DNA of 64,000 nucleotides from Mesorhizobium sp. YM1C-6-2 (GCF_003666685.1 NZ_RCIZ01000001.1:124001-188000), one strand, 5' to 3'. Shown: positions 34,611 through 44,189, counted from the first letter of the stretch. Made by a program: numbers and translations. Notes: a model not told the origin generated them from the sequence alone.

Positions 34611-35498
34611 ATGAACGTCATGGTCAAGCAGCGCCATGGCGCGCAATCCATGGCGGCGCCGATCCGGCGCGTGCTGATGCGCTCGGCGGCAAGCGCCATG
34701 CGCCATGCCAAGCCGGCCGAATGGCACTATGGGCCGGGCTTCGACGCGGCCCGCGCCGCCCGCCAGCACGGCACCTTCGCCGAACTGGTCGCCGCTTCCG
34801 GCGCCGAGATCGAATGGCTGACCGAGGAAGACGACGGGCTCGCCGATTCCGTCTTCACGCATGACCCGTCGCTGTCGACCGACCACGGCGCGATCATCCT
34901 CTCCATGGGCAAGGCGCTGAGGCGCCCGGAGCCCGCCCTGCACGAAAAGGCGTACCGCCGGATGGGCGTGCCGATCCTCGGACGCATCGAGGCGCCGGGA
35001 ACGGTCGAGGGCGGCGACTGCGTCTGGGTCGACACGAAGACGCTGGCGATCGGACGCGGCGTGCGCACCAACGAGGCGGGCATCCGCCAGATGGCCGCGC
35101 TGCTTGCGCCTTATGGCGTCGAGGTGCTCGGCTACGACCTGCCGCTCTGGCACGGCGAGGAGGCCTGCCTGCACCTGATGTCGGTGATCAGCCCGCTGGC
35201 CGACGATCTGGCGCTGGTCCATTCGCCGCTTCTGCCGGCCGCCTTCTACCAGTTGCTCAAGGCGCGCGGCATCCGACTCGTCGAGGGGGACCCCCGGGAA
35301 TTCCACGACAGTTTCGGCCTCAGCCTCAACGTGCTGCCGACCGCGCCGCGCGAAGTGATCGCCGTCGCCGGCTTCCCGAAGACGGCGGCCGCGATGGAAG
35401 CCGCAGGCTGCCGGGTGCAGACCTTCGAGGCTGATGCGCTCTGCATCGCCTGCGAGGGCGGGCCGACCTGCCTGACCAGACCGGTGTGGCGCGCATGA
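34611..35498 (+). CDS. Dimethylarginine dimethylaminohydrolase/amidinotransferase-family hydrolase
   Basis: A 295-residue pentein-fold enzyme of the guanidino-group-modifying superfamily. The nucleophile is Cys287 in EGGPTCLTRP, four residues before a conserved Arg-Pro. The His partner is in EACLHLMSVISPL. Substrate-positioning acidic residues are in DSVFTHDP and VEGGDCVWVD. The family hydrolyses methylarginines (to citrulline plus methylamine) or related guanidino substrates. The next gene overlaps by 4 bp (ATGA) and resembles a 2-ketoarginine decarboxylase, so the pair likely handles arginine-type compounds. Which guanidine is cleaved is inferred, not shown. Confidence 0.82.
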   Translation: MNVMVKQRHGAQSMAAPIRRVLMRSAASAMRHAKPAEWHYGPGFDAARAARQHGTFAELVAASGAEIEWLTEEDDGLADSVFTHDPSLSTDHGAIILSMGKALRRPEPALHEKAYRRMGVPILGRIEAPGTVEGGDCVWVDTKTLAIGRGVRTNEAGIRQMAALLAPYGVEVLGYDLPLWHGEEACLHLMSVISPLADDLALVHSPLLPAAFYQLLKARGIRLVEGDPREFHDSFGLSLNVLPTAPREVIAVAGFPKTAAAMEAAGCRVQTFEADALCIACEGGPTCLTRPVWRA

Positions 35499-37072
35499 CC
35501 ACGCTCGGCGAAGCTCTCATCCATCTGCTCGAAGCCCATGGCGTCGACACGGTGTTCGGCATTCCGGGCGTCCATACGGTCGAGCTCTATCGCGGGCTGG
35601 CGCGCTCGAAAATCCGCCATGTCACGCCGCGCCACGAACAGGGCGCCGGCTTCATGGCCGACGGTTATGCCCGCGCCTCGGGCAAGCCTGGCGTCGCCTT
35701 CGTCATCACCGGTCCGGGCCTCACCAACACGCTGACCGCCATGGGGCAGGCGCGCGCCGATTCCGTGCCGATGCTGGTGATATCCGGCGTCAATGCGACC
35801 GACACGCTCGGCAAGGGCCTCGGCCATCTGCACGAGCTCCCCGACCAGCGCGGCATGATGGCGAAGGTGGCGCTGTCGTCGCGCCGCATCGACAAGGCCG
35901 ACGAGCTGCCCGGCGCGCTCGCCGACGCCTTCGCGCTCTTCGCCAGCGCGCGGCCGGGACCGGTCCACATCGAGATCCCGACCGACGTCATGGTCGTGCC
36001 GGCGGACGGCCTGTCGCCAAAATTCGCCAACGCCGCCCCGCCAGCGCCCGACGGCGCGCTGATCGCGAAGGCGGCGGCGCTTGCGGCCAAGGCGACGCGC
36101 CCGGTGATCTTCGCGGGCGGCGGCACCAGGGCCGCCGAAGCCGCGCTGAAGCGGCTTGCCGAGGCGCTCGACGCGCCGGTCGTGCTCACCACCAATGCGC
36201 GCGGCCTGCTGCACGCCCATCCGCTCGCAGTGCCGGCCAGCCCGAGCTTCAAATCCGTCCGCAAGATGGTGGAAGAGGCCGATCTGGCGATCGCCGTCGG
36301 CACCGAGCTCGGGCCGACCGACTATGACATGTATGGCGACGACGGCTTCCGCCTGCCCGAAAATTTCGTGCGCATCGACATCGATGCAGAGCAACTGGCG
36401 CGCCACCCCACCACGGTCGCCGTCCAGGCCGACGCCCGCGCCGGGCTCGACGCATTGCTTGCGGCGCTCGCCGGAAAAACCCTGCAGGCAGACGGGGCCG
36501 GCCGCGCTGCTGCCGCCCGGACGGCGGCGAGGGCGGAACTGTCACCCGCGATGCAGGCGCAGCTCGACGCCGTCGAGACGATCCGCGACACGCTGCCCGG
36601 CGCGATCATCGTCGGCGATTCCACCCAGCCGGTCTATGCCGGCAACCTTTGCTACGACCACGACCGGCCGGGCGGCTGGTTCAACGCCGCGACCGGCTTC
36701 GGCGCGCTCGGCTACGGACCGCCGGCGGCGATCGGGGCGGCGCTCGCCGTGCCGGACGCGACGGTCGTCTGCCTGACCGGCGACGGCGGCTTCCAGTTCT
36801 CGCTGCCCGAGCTCGCGGCGGCGGTCGAGGCGGATGCGCGTGTCATCTTCGTCGTCTGGAACAATTCCGGCTACCGCGAGATCGAGACCTCGATGCGCGA
36901 CGTCGGCGTCGAACCGGTCGGCGTCTCGCCCGCCCCACCGGATTTCGCCAAGATCGCCGAGGCCTACGGGATTCCGGCCGAGCGCCTCGCCGCGCGATCC
37001 GGCCTGCCGGACGCGCTGCGGCGGGCCCGGGCCGCGAAAAAGCCCTATCTCATCGAGATCGCGGTGGACTGA
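35495..37072 (+). CDS. ThDP-dependent decarboxylase, 5-guanidino-2-oxopentanoate decarboxylase-like
   Basis: A 525-residue thiamine-diphosphate enzyme of the acetolactate-synthase/benzoylformate-decarboxylase fold. The catalytic Glu48 is in RHEQGAGFMADGYAR, the central domain spans about 190-330, and the ThDP/Mg motif is GDG (429-431) with NN at 456-457. It resembles AruI, which decarboxylates 2-ketoarginine to 4-guanidinobutanal in the arginine transaminase pathway, rather than a true acetolactate synthase. The small subunit gene is missing and the neighbour acts on guanidino groups. Start at 35495 in an ATGA overlap. A generic 2-oxo-acid decarboxylase is the alternative. Confidence 0.75.
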   Translation: MTTLGEALIHLLEAHGVDTVFGIPGVHTVELYRGLARSKIRHVTPRHEQGAGFMADGYARASGKPGVAFVITGPGLTNTLTAMGQARADSVPMLVISGVNATDTLGKGLGHLHELPDQRGMMAKVALSSRRIDKADELPGALADAFALFASARPGPVHIEIPTDVMVVPADGLSPKFANAAPPAPDGALIAKAAALAAKATRPVIFAGGGTRAAEAALKRLAEALDAPVVLTTNARGLLHAHPLAVPASPSFKSVRKMVEEADLAIAVGTELGPTDYDMYGDDGFRLPENFVRIDIDAEQLARHPTTVAVQADARAGLDALLAALAGKTLQADGAGRAAAARTAARAELSPAMQAQLDAVETIRDTLPGAIIVGDSTQPVYAGNLCYDHDRPGGWFNAATGFGALGYGPPAAIGAALAVPDATVVCLTGDGGFQFSLPELAAAVEADARVIFVVWNNSGYREIETSMRDVGVEPVGVSPAPPDFAKIAEAYGIPAERLAARSGLPDALRRARAAKKPYLIEIAVD

Positions 37073-37076
37073 ATCC

Positions 37077-37784
37077 ATGGCAGGCGAGCTCGCGGGCAGG
37101 GTCGTGGTGGTGACGGGCGGCACCGGCGCGCTCGGCAGCGCAGTGCTCGACAGGCTTCTCGACGAGGGCTCGGTCTGCCATGTGCCGACCAGCCATGCGG
37201 CGGCACCAAAGGGATTTGCCTTTGCCAGGCACGGGCGCGTGACGCTCGCGCCCAATGTCGATCTCGGCGATCCGGTATCCACCGAGGCCTTTTACGCAAC
37301 CATCCCGGACCTCTGGGCCTCGATCCACTGCGCAGGCGGCTTCGCCATGTCGCCGGTCGGCGAGGCCGGGGCGGACGTCTTCGCCGCCATGATCGACGCC
37401 AATGCCCTGACAGCCTTCCTCTGCTGCCATGCAGCGGCGCGGACGATGCGCGCCACCGGGACGGCGGGCCGCATCGTCAACGTGTCCGCCAGGCCCGGGC
37501 TCGATCCGCGCAAGGGCGCCGCGATGTCCGCCTATGCGGCGAGCAAGGCGGCAGTTGCCGCGATCACCGTCGCGCTCGCCGAGGAACTGAAGGGCGACGG
37601 CATCCTGGTCAACGCCGTGGCGCCCTCGACGCTCGACACGCCGGCCAACCGCAAGGCCATGCCGAAAGCGGATTTCTCGAAATGGGTGAGCCTGGAGGCG
37701 GCCGCGAAGGCGATCGTGCAGCTCGCCTCGCCGGAAAACGCAACGATCAGCGGCGCGCTGGCGCCGATCTACGGCCGCGCCTGA
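37077..37784 (+). CDS. Short-chain dehydrogenase/reductase
   Basis: A 235-residue classical SDR, on the short side. It has GGTGALGSAVLDRLLDEG for NAD(P), CAGGFA in place of NNAG, Ser in VNVSARPG, and the Y-x3-K motif YAASKAAV. It starts four bases after the decarboxylase stop and must be co-transcribed with it. In this setting it could oxidise or reduce the aldehyde formed by the decarboxylase, for example 4-guanidinobutanal; that is inference from position. Eighteen bases separate its stop from a convergent MFS gene. Confidence 0.83.
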   Translation: MAGELAGRVVVVTGGTGALGSAVLDRLLDEGSVCHVPTSHAAAPKGFAFARHGRVTLAPNVDLGDPVSTEAFYATIPDLWASIHCAGGFAMSPVGEAGADVFAAMIDANALTAFLCCHAAARTMRATGTAGRIVNVSARPGLDPRKGAAMSAYAASKAAVAAITVALAEELKGDGILVNAVAPSTLDTPANRKAMPKADFSKWVSLEAAAKAIVQLASPENATISGALAPIYGRA

Positions 37785-37801
37785 TCCTGCCTGTCGCCCG
37801 G

Positions 37802-39454
37802 CTATGACGAGCCGTGGATGTCCACCATCGGCTTGAGCTGGTCCTGCGAGGCTGCCCAATCGGTCGGCCGCTCGATCATGCGGCGCACCTTGGGCGGCTC
37901 GGCGCCGCTGTGCAGCGCCACCAGCTTGTCCCGCACCACCGCATCGGCATGGGTCATGCGAAGATTGTGGCGGACATATTCGTGCCAGGTCGGCGTATGG
38001 TAGCTCTCGACCCAGATTTCGGGGTTCTCGAGGTCGCGCGCCAGCGTCCATTGCCGCGCGCCGTCGCGCCTGCGGATGCGCCGCCGCTCCACCATCACGT
38101 CGAGGAAATCATGCAGGTCGGCCTCGCGGATTACGTATTCGATCGAGATCACGATCGGGCCCGAGCGGGCCTTCAGGTCGAGCGCGACGCTCGGCTCGCG
38201 CCAGCGGTTCAACGGATCGAGGTTGAGGTCGGCCTGTTCCGGCAGCCGGATGACGAAGCCTATCGCCGCGCCGACCAGCATGAGCGCGGCCGAGGCCATC
38301 AGCGCCTCTGCCGGGCCGTAATTCTCGGCGACCACGCCCCAGATCCAGCTGCCCAGCGCCATGCCGCCGAAGGTCGCCATCTGGTAGAGCGACATGGCGC
38401 GGCCGACCACCCAGCGCGGCGTCGAGAGCTGCACCGTCACGTTGAACATGGCGAGCGTCAACACCCAGCTCGCGCCGCCGATCATCAGCCCGATGCAGCT
38501 CAGCCAGGCGGTGGTCGAGAGCGCCTGGACGATCGCCGAGACGGCGAAGGCGACGAAACCGATGCGCGCGATCCACTCGTTGGAGATGACGCCGCGCAGC
38601 CGGCCGCCGAGGAAGGCGCCGCCGATCGCGCCGACGCCATAGGCGCCGAGCAGGACGCCGTAGAGCAGCGGGCCGCCATGGATGATGTCGCGCGCCACCA
38701 GCGGCAGCAGCGCCAGCGTCGAGATCGCGGTCAGGCCGAAGACGAAGCCGCGCAGCAGCACCTTCTCGATGTTGGGCGACATGGCGACGTAGCGAAGGCC
38801 GGCCGAGATGGCGAGCCCGAGCGACTCGCGCGGCAGGGTCGAGGCCGGCGTCTCGAGCTTCCAGCGGAACAGGACGAAGATCAGCGCGATGTAGCTGACC
38901 GCATTGGCGGCGAAGGCGGCTGCCGCCCCCGCCGCGGCGACAATGGCGCCGCCGATCGCAGGGCCGACGCTGCGCGTCAGGTTGAAGCTCATCGAGTTCA
39001 GCGCCACCGCCGCCGGTACCTGGTCGCGGGTCACCATGTCGCCGACCGCCGCCTGCCATGACGGGTTGTGCAGCGCTGTGCCGCAGCCGATCAGGAAGGT
39101 GAAGGCAAGCAGCAGCCATGGCGTCATCACGTCGGCATAGGCGGCCAGCGCCAGCCCTACCGAGACGACGAGCATGAAGCACTGCGCGACCAGCATCACC
39201 GAGCGGCGGTTGAAATTGTCGGCCAGCGCGCCGGACACCAGCGAGAACAGCATGATCGGCAGCGTCGTCGAGGCCTGGACCAGCGCGACGAGATCGGCCG
39301 AGTCGGAGATCGACGTCATCATCCAGGCCGCGCCGACGCCCTGGATCAAAGAGCCCAGGTTCGAGGCGAGCGTGGCGAACCAGACATTGCGGAAGACGCC
39401 GGATTCGAAGGGCGCCAGGGCGCCGGGGCGGGCGGGAATGGGCTGATCAGGCAT
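37802..39454 (-). CDS. MFS transporter (DHA3/EntS type) with C-terminal extra domain
   Basis: A 550-residue protein. Residues about 15-410 form a twelve-helix major-facilitator exporter of the MFS_3/DHA3 group (SGALADNFNRRSVML is the A-motif loop; NPSWQAAVGDMV and SVGPAIGGAIVAAAG are typical). The last 140 residues are a soluble alpha/beta domain (IVISIEYVIREADLHDFLDVMVERRR, then WVESYHTPTWHEYVRHNLR) resembling an antibiotic-monooxygenase or dimeric ferredoxin-like barrel. This two-part build recurs in rhizobial MFS proteins. Substrate unknown; DHA3 members export siderophores, macrolides or other small molecules. Confidence 0.85.
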   Translation of the reverse strand: MPDQPIPARPGALAPFESGVFRNVWFATLASNLGSLIQGVGAAWMMTSISDSADLVALVQASTTLPIMLFSLVSGALADNFNRRSVMLVAQCFMLVVSVGLALAAYADVMTPWLLLAFTFLIGCGTALHNPSWQAAVGDMVTRDQVPAAVALNSMSFNLTRSVGPAIGGAIVAAAGAAAAFAANAVSYIALIFVLFRWKLETPASTLPRESLGLAISAGLRYVAMSPNIEKVLLRGFVFGLTAISTLALLPLVARDIIHGGPLLYGVLLGAYGVGAIGGAFLGGRLRGVISNEWIARIGFVAFAVSAIVQALSTTAWLSCIGLMIGGASWVLTLAMFNVTVQLSTPRWVVGRAMSLYQMATFGGMALGSWIWGVVAENYGPAEALMASAALMLVGAAIGFVIRLPEQADLNLDPLNRWREPSVALDLKARSGPIVISIEYVIREADLHDFLDVMVERRRIRRRDGARQWTLARDLENPEIWVESYHTPTWHEYVRHNLRMTHADAVVRDKLVALHSGAEPPKVRRMIERPTDWAASQDQLKPMVDIHGSS

Positions 39455-39505
39455 GCCGTTGTGACCGGCGTCGGACTCTTGGCTTGAAGAACGAAAACTT
39501 CGGTT

Positions 39506-39525
39506 GGCCGGCGGCGCCGCCGGCC
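39506..39525. terminator. 20-bp perfect palindrome between GT-C gene and MFS gene
   Basis: GGCCGGCGGC and GCCGCCGGCC form a loopless 10-bp perfect stem about 80 bp after the GT-C stop. In the minus-strand direction a GTTTTCG tract follows ten bases later. It is a probable terminator for the GT-C gene, or an insulating stem-loop before the MFS gene. Confidence 0.5.
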
Positions 39526-39605
39526 GGTTCGGGATCCGAAACCCTTATTCCAGTTACCGAGGCATCCTGCAATGTCTCACGATCGGACTTGCCAGCGTCC
39601 GCATC

Positions 39606-41459
39606 CTACCCTGCCGTCCCGGGTGACGTCGGACAGGGGGCATCGCCATAGCCGTAGAGCCGCAGTCCGGACCCGGCATCCGCCGGACATTTGCGCAGCC
39701 ATGGCGGCGGTACACCCTTCATCAACGATGCGGCAAAGGGATAACGGGCCTCAATCGGCTGCGGAAACGAAGCCTGCCAAGCACAGACTGCGACCATGTT
39801 GGCCCGCGACTGGTCAAGGAAGACGCGAGGGTCATCCTTGCCAGGATCGAGGAAGCGGGCGACGCGCTCTATGCCGCGCGCTGCAGGATGATGCGGCGTC
39901 GCCACCACGGCCGGATGTTGCTCCGCCGCCAGCAACCGGACACCTAGGACCGGCGGCGCCAGCACAACCGCGCCCTGCGGCCAGTCATAGGACGGCATGG
40001 GCGCCAGTGGCCCGCAACCGGCGTCGGCGACGGTGATTACCGTGGAGGCCGCCGTCACCGGTGGAACGGCGAGGTGATAGGCTGCGAGGAGCATTGCAAG
40101 CGCCGCGCCTGGCGCCGAAAGCACGAGCCTTTGCCACGGCGCATCGGGAAGCGCGCACTCCAGTCGCAAGCGGTTGGCCAGGCTCGGCGGCAGGAGCGCA
40201 GCCACGACCAGCGGCAGGCCCAGTCCGGAAAAGAACGGCACGTAGCGCAGATAGCGGAAGTAGAACAGCGCCTGCACGACGGCGAGCACGGAAAACAGTG
40301 CTATCGCCACCGTCGCGCGGTCGCGGCGTCCCGTCAGGCAAAGCGCCGCCGGCGCGAGCGCGCCGATGAACAGCACGGCCAGTGAGGGCAGGCTGCCCGA
40401 GAGGACGAGATCGCCGCGTTCGAGAAAACTCTTCTCCTGGCCTATCGCGGCCAGGAAATAGTCCCTGTAGTGCGCTTCGAGCACGGCGTAGGGCCCGCCG
40501 AGGCATTGCGGGAAAAGCGAGATCGTGACGCCGAGCGCTGCGGCGGTCAGAAGGCCGAGCGCGACGGCCTGCGCGGCCCATCCCCTCAGTGGCGCAAGCG
40601 CGGGCAGCGCCGCAAACACCGCGCCGGCCAGCCCGAGCGCAAGGGCGAAGGGCGCCGAATAGGTGTCGCAGCGGGCGATCCCGTAATTTTCCGGCGGCAC
40701 GATAGCGACGAACAGCACGGCGGCGGCGCCCAGCATGCCGCCGCCGAACCACGCCATGTTCTCGGTCCCGCCCGCGCGGCCCGCTATATAGTCGAAAGCA
40801 TAGAAACTCATCAGCAAAGCGTGAAAGGCAGCGAATTCGGGACTGATCGCGGTCGCAAGCGCAACGGCAACGCCATTGCCGAAGGCCGCTCCACGCCCGC
40901 CTTTCAGCAACAGCACGAGCCCCGCGAGCAGTAGCAGGACCTGCAGATTATGGTAGTCGATCCTGCCCGGCGCGAACTCAGCAAAACCCGGCAGGGCGAC
41001 GAGAACCGCAAATGGCAGCGCACTGGTCCGGTCACGAAAGCCGACCGCGCCGACCAGTCGGGCGTAACAGAAGAAGGCCGGAACGAGCAGCAGCAGCGGC
41101 ACCGCGAAGACGGCGGCCGAAAGCGCCCGCTCCGGCCCTAAGAAAACGCCCAGGAGCGCGGCGACCAGCGCATAGGGAAGGTCGACGATCCAGGGCCAGT
41201 GGCTGACATAGGGCTCGGGCTGGAGAATGTCGGGGAGCGACCGGTCGAAGATCGCACCCGTGGCAAGGAAGCTGCGTATCTCGTGCAGCTTCAGGAGATC
41301 GTCGGCGTCGCCGTTCATGGGGCGGCCCAGCCAATGGCCGTAGGCCAGGTAGAACGCCAGCGCCAACAGGGTGAGCACAGGCACGATGTGCCGCGACGCT
41401 GACGCATGGGCGTCCGTCACGGGCAGTTCGCCGTACCGTCCCGCCGCGTCCTGCACCAT
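39606..41459 (-). CDS. GT-C-type polytopic membrane glycosyltransferase-like protein
   Basis: A 617-residue protein with about twelve transmembrane helices and a C-terminal periplasmic domain. The first large periplasmic loop contains NGDADDLLKLHEIRSFLATG, an acidic D-x-D-D cluster where GT-C enzymes (PMT, STT3, ArnT) bind the lipid-sugar donor and metal. The later loop (FAPGRIDYHNLQ) also fits. The C-terminal part has three Cys (ADAGCG, VCAWQ, RKCPADA). I cannot name donor or acceptor. The ATG at 41459 is chosen because an upstream TTG at 41522 adds a hydrophilic leader. No polysaccharide genes are nearby. Confidence 0.65.
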   Translation of the reverse strand: MVQDAAGRYGELPVTDAHASASRHIVPVLTLLALAFYLAYGHWLGRPMNGDADDLLKLHEIRSFLATGAIFDRSLPDILQPEPYVSHWPWIVDLPYALVAALLGVFLGPERALSAAVFAVPLLLLVPAFFCYARLVGAVGFRDRTSALPFAVLVALPGFAEFAPGRIDYHNLQVLLLLAGLVLLLKGGRGAAFGNGVAVALATAISPEFAAFHALLMSFYAFDYIAGRAGGTENMAWFGGGMLGAAAVLFVAIVPPENYGIARCDTYSAPFALALGLAGAVFAALPALAPLRGWAAQAVALGLLTAAALGVTISLFPQCLGGPYAVLEAHYRDYFLAAIGQEKSFLERGDLVLSGSLPSLAVLFIGALAPAALCLTGRRDRATVAIALFSVLAVVQALFYFRYLRYVPFFSGLGLPLVVAALLPPSLANRLRLECALPDAPWQRLVLSAPGAALAMLLAAYHLAVPPVTAASTVITVADAGCGPLAPMPSYDWPQGAVVLAPPVLGVRLLAAEQHPAVVATPHHPAARGIERVARFLDPGKDDPRVFLDQSRANMVAVCAWQASFPQPIEARYPFAASLMKGVPPPWLRKCPADAGSGLRLYGYGDAPCPTSPGTAG

Positions 41460-41693
41460 GTACCAAGCATAACCGGACAAGTTTGCATCATCGTAAACGA
41501 GCTGCCCCCCAACGCGCCGCAACCCAAAAATAAAAAAGACCCGCTGGATCGCTCAAGGAAGTCTTCGACGGAGTCGGGAATCGCTGTCGCCGAACGTCTT
41601 CATCATAGCGGCGGCAATCGCCGCCGGAACGTTGCCGGACGCCGGCGCATTGGAACGGCGGCAGGAAACCAACCCCAAGCGAAAGGACAGGAC

Positions 41694-42173
41694 ATGACCA
41701 TTGCCAAGAACACGATCTGCCTGTGGTACGACAAGGATGCCGAGGACGCCGCGCGCTTCTATGCGGAGACCTTTCCCGACAGCGAGGTGAAGGCCGTCCA
41801 CCGGGCGCCCGGCGACTATCCGAGCGGCAAGCAGGGCGACGTGCTGACCGTGGACTTCACCGTCTGCGGCATTCCCTGCATCGGCCTCAATGGCGGCACG
41901 ATGTTCAAGCACTCGGAAGCCTTTTCCTTCCAGATCGCCACCGACGACCAGGCGGAAACCGACCGCTACTGGAACGCCATCGTCGGCAATGGCGGCAAGG
42001 AAAGCGAGTGCGGCTGGTGCAAGGACAAATGGGGTCTCTCCTGGCAGATCACGCCGCGCACCCTGACCGACGCGATGGCGGCCGGCGGCGCCGAAGCCAA
42101 ACGCGCCTTCGACGCCATGATGAAGATGCAGAAGATCGACGTCGCCAAGATAGACGCGGCGCGGCGGGGCTGA
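41694..42173 (+). CDS. VOC-family protein (PhnB/3-demethylubiquinone methyltransferase-like fold)
   Basis: A 159-residue glyoxalase-fold protein of the PhnB-like DUF/COG3865 group. It begins ITIC-like (KNTICLWYDKDAEDAARFYAETFPDS). It continues with LTVDFTVCGIPCIGLNGGTMFKHSEAFSFQI and closes CGWCKDKWGLSWQITPRTL. The old name 3-demethylubiquinone-9 3-methyltransferase is a misannotation; no methyltransferase motif exists. Function unknown. The start at 41694 follows AAAGGACAGG; a much longer open frame upstream overlaps the GT-C start and is not credible. It ends 33 bp before a bidirectional terminator. Confidence 0.87.
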   Translation: MTIAKNTICLWYDKDAEDAARFYAETFPDSEVKAVHRAPGDYPSGKQGDVLTVDFTVCGIPCIGLNGGTMFKHSEAFSFQIATDDQAETDRYWNAIVGNGGKESECGWCKDKWGLSWQITPRTLTDAMAAGGAEAKRAFDAMMKMQKIDVAKIDAARRG

Positions 42174-42205
42174 GCCTCGCCCGCTGACGCGGGGCCCTGG
42201 AATGC

Positions 42206-42241
42206 AAAACCCCGCCGGCGAGATTGCCGGCGGGGTTTTTT
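42206..42241. terminator. Bidirectional intrinsic terminator between VOC gene and rpsA
   Basis: CCCCGCCGGC (42210-42219) and GCCGGCGGGG (42226-42235) form a 10-bp stem with a 6-nt loop. AAAA precedes the stem and a six-T run (42236-42241) follows it. It therefore gives a hairpin with a U-tract in both directions and serves both the VOC gene (plus strand) and rpsA (minus strand). Confidence 0.92.
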
Positions 42242-42288
42242 CATGTCTGGCTGTATGCGGACAGGCAGGCCCGTCCGCACGGAGCGGC

Positions 42289-43989
42289 TTAGTTGCCGCC
42301 CTGCTTCTTCAGCGCGGCGCCGAGGATGTCGCCGAGCGAAGCGCCGGAGTCGGTCGAGCCGTACTGGGCGACCGCTTCCTTTTCTTCGGCGATTTCCAGC
42401 GCCTTGATCGACACCGTGAGCTTGCGCGTCTTCTTGTCGAAGGCGATGACGCGGGCATCGACCTTCTGGCCGACGGTGAAGCGCTCGGGGCGCTGCTCGT
42501 CACGGTCGCGGCTGAGATCGGACCGCTTGATGAAGGTCTCGATGCCGTGATCGACCAGCCGCACTTCAAGACCGCCGTCCTTGATGCCGATGACCTCGCA
42601 GGTCACGACCGCGTTCTTGCGCAGCTCGCCGGAACCGGCAGCCTCGCCGACGGAATCGCGCGCCATCTGCTTGATGCCGAGCGAGATGCGCTCTTTCTCG
42701 ACGTCGACGTCGAGAACCTGCGCCTTGACCATGTCGCCGCGGTTGTACTCCTCGATGACCTGCTCGCCCGGACGGTTCCAGTCGAGGTCGGAGAGGTGCA
42801 CCATGCCGTCGACATCGCCTTCCAGGCCGATGAACAGGCCGAACTCGGTCTTGTTCTTGACCTCGCCCTCGACCACCGCGCCGACCGGATGGTTGCGCTT
42901 GAAGGCTTCCCACGGGTTTTCAAGCGTCTGCTTGAGGCCCAGCGAGATACGACGCTTGGCCGGATCGACCTCGAGCACGACCACGTCGACCTGCTGCGTG
43001 GTCGACAGGATCTTGCCGGGGTGCACGTTCTTCTTCGTCCACGACATTTCCGAAACGTGGATGAGGCCCTCGATGCCCGGCTCCAGCTCGACGAACGCGC
43101 CGTAGTCGGTGATGTTGGTGACCGTGCCGGTGATCTTCTTGCCGATCGGGAACTTGGTGCCGATGTCGCCCCAAGGATCCGCCTCGAGCTGCTTCATGCC
43201 GAGCGAGATGCGGTGCGTCTCCTGGTTGATGCGGATGATCTGCACCTTGACCGTCTGGCCGATGTTGAGGATCTCGGTCGGATGGTTGACGCGACGCCAT
43301 GCCATGTCGGTGACATGGAGCAGGCCGTCGATGCCGCCGAGGTCGACGAACGCACCGTAGTCGGTGATGTTCTTGACCACGCCCTCGACCACCTGACCCT
43401 CTTCGAGGTTCTGGACGATCTCCGAGCGCTGCTCGGCACGCGACTCTTCGAGCACGGTGCGGCGCGACACGACGATGTTGCCGCGGCGGCGATCCATCTT
43501 GAGGATCTCGAAGGGCTGCGGGTTGTGCATGAGCGGGGTGACGTCGCGGATCGGACGGATGTCGACCTGTGAGCGCGGCAGGAAGGCCACGGCGCCGTCG
43601 AGATCGACGGTGAAGCCGCCCTTGACCTGGTTGAAGATGACGCCTTCGACGCGCTCACCCTTGGAGAACTTCTCCTCGAGCTTGACCCAGCTCTCTTCGC
43701 GGCGGGCCTTGTCGCGCGACAGCATGGCTTCGCCAAGCGCGTTCTCGATGCGCTCGACATAGACCTCGACGGTGTCGCCGACCTTGAGGGTGGAGTCCTT
43801 GCCCTTGGCGCCGAATTCCTTGAGCGGGACGCGGCCTTCGACCTTGAGGCCGACGTCGATGATGGCCATGTCCTTTTCGATGGCCGTGACCGTACCCCTG
43901 ACGACCTGGCCTTCTCCCGAATGACCGTCCGAGAAGGACTCTTCGAGAAGCGACGCGAAATCGTCGCGGGTTGGATTTGCTGCAGACAT
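42289..43989 (-). CDS. rpsA: 30S ribosomal protein S1
   Basis: A 566-residue S1 protein with six OB-fold S1 repeats, clearest in the central copies ([22 protein letters not shown], split by the family as [58 protein letters not shown]). It bridges mRNA to the 30S subunit and is essential for translating messages with structured leaders. The 200-bp space before it contains a GCTTCCGG/CCGGAAGC hairpin and further GC stems that may form the S1 autoregulatory leader. It follows cmk on the same strand, the usual order in alphaproteobacteria. Confidence 0.97.
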   Translation of the reverse strand: MSAANPTRDDFASLLEESFSDGHSGEGQVVRGTVTAIEKDMAIIDVGLKVEGRVPLKEFGAKGKDSTLKVGDTVEVYVERIENALGEAMLSRDKARREESWVKLEEKFSKGERVEGVIFNQVKGGFTVDLDGAVAFLPRSQVDIRPIRDVTPLMHNPQPFEILKMDRRRGNIVVSRRTVLEESRAEQRSEIVQNLEEGQVVEGVVKNITDYGAFVDLGGIDGLLHVTDMAWRRVNHPTEILNIGQTVKVQIIRINQETHRISLGMKQLEADPWGDIGTKFPIGKKITGTVTNITDYGAFVELEPGIEGLIHVSEMSWTKKNVHPGKILSTTQQVDVVVLEVDPAKRRISLGLKQTLENPWEAFKRNHPVGAVVEGEVKNKTEFGLFIGLEGDVDGMVHLSDLDWNRPGEQVIEEYNRGDMVKAQVLDVDVEKERISLGIKQMARDSVGEAAGSGELRKNAVVTCEVIGIKDGGLEVRLVDHGIETFIKRSDLSRDRDEQRPERFTVGQKVDARVIAFDKKTRKLTVSIKALEIAEEKEAVAQYGSTDSGASLGDILGAALKKQGGN

Positions 43990-44159
43990 ATTTTCTCCTG
44001 GAGGCCCCGCATTGCGGAGCAGGCGCCGTGGTTAGCGTTGCGATGGCCTGCCGGCGTTCCGGGCTAGGAGCCCTCTGCCGCTTTCGCGGCGGTATCGGCG
44101 CAAGAGAATGCTGACAGGCTGGTTCGGTATTTTCTCGGCCCGATATGGGTATCTTCACC

Positions 44160-44178
44160 GCTTCCGGCAACCGGAAGC
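44160..44178. other. Stem-loop between cmk and rpsA
   Basis: GCTTCCGG and CCGGAAGC form an 8-bp stem with a CAA (or TTG) triloop, directly after the cmk stop. No U-tract follows in the direction of transcription, so it is more likely an mRNA-processing or leader structure of rpsA than a terminator. Confidence 0.45.
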
Positions 44179-44189
44179 CAATTCCCGTC

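Noticed and set aside
35495-37072. Biosynthetic acetolactate synthase large subunit
   Set aside because: No small-subunit gene, no branched-chain genes nearby, and the sequence and neighbourhood fit a guanidino-oxo-acid decarboxylase better.
41406-41693. Long N-terminal extension of the VOC protein
   Set aside because: It overlaps the start of the divergent GT-C gene, is of low-complexity composition, and a good ribosome site precedes the ATG at 41694.
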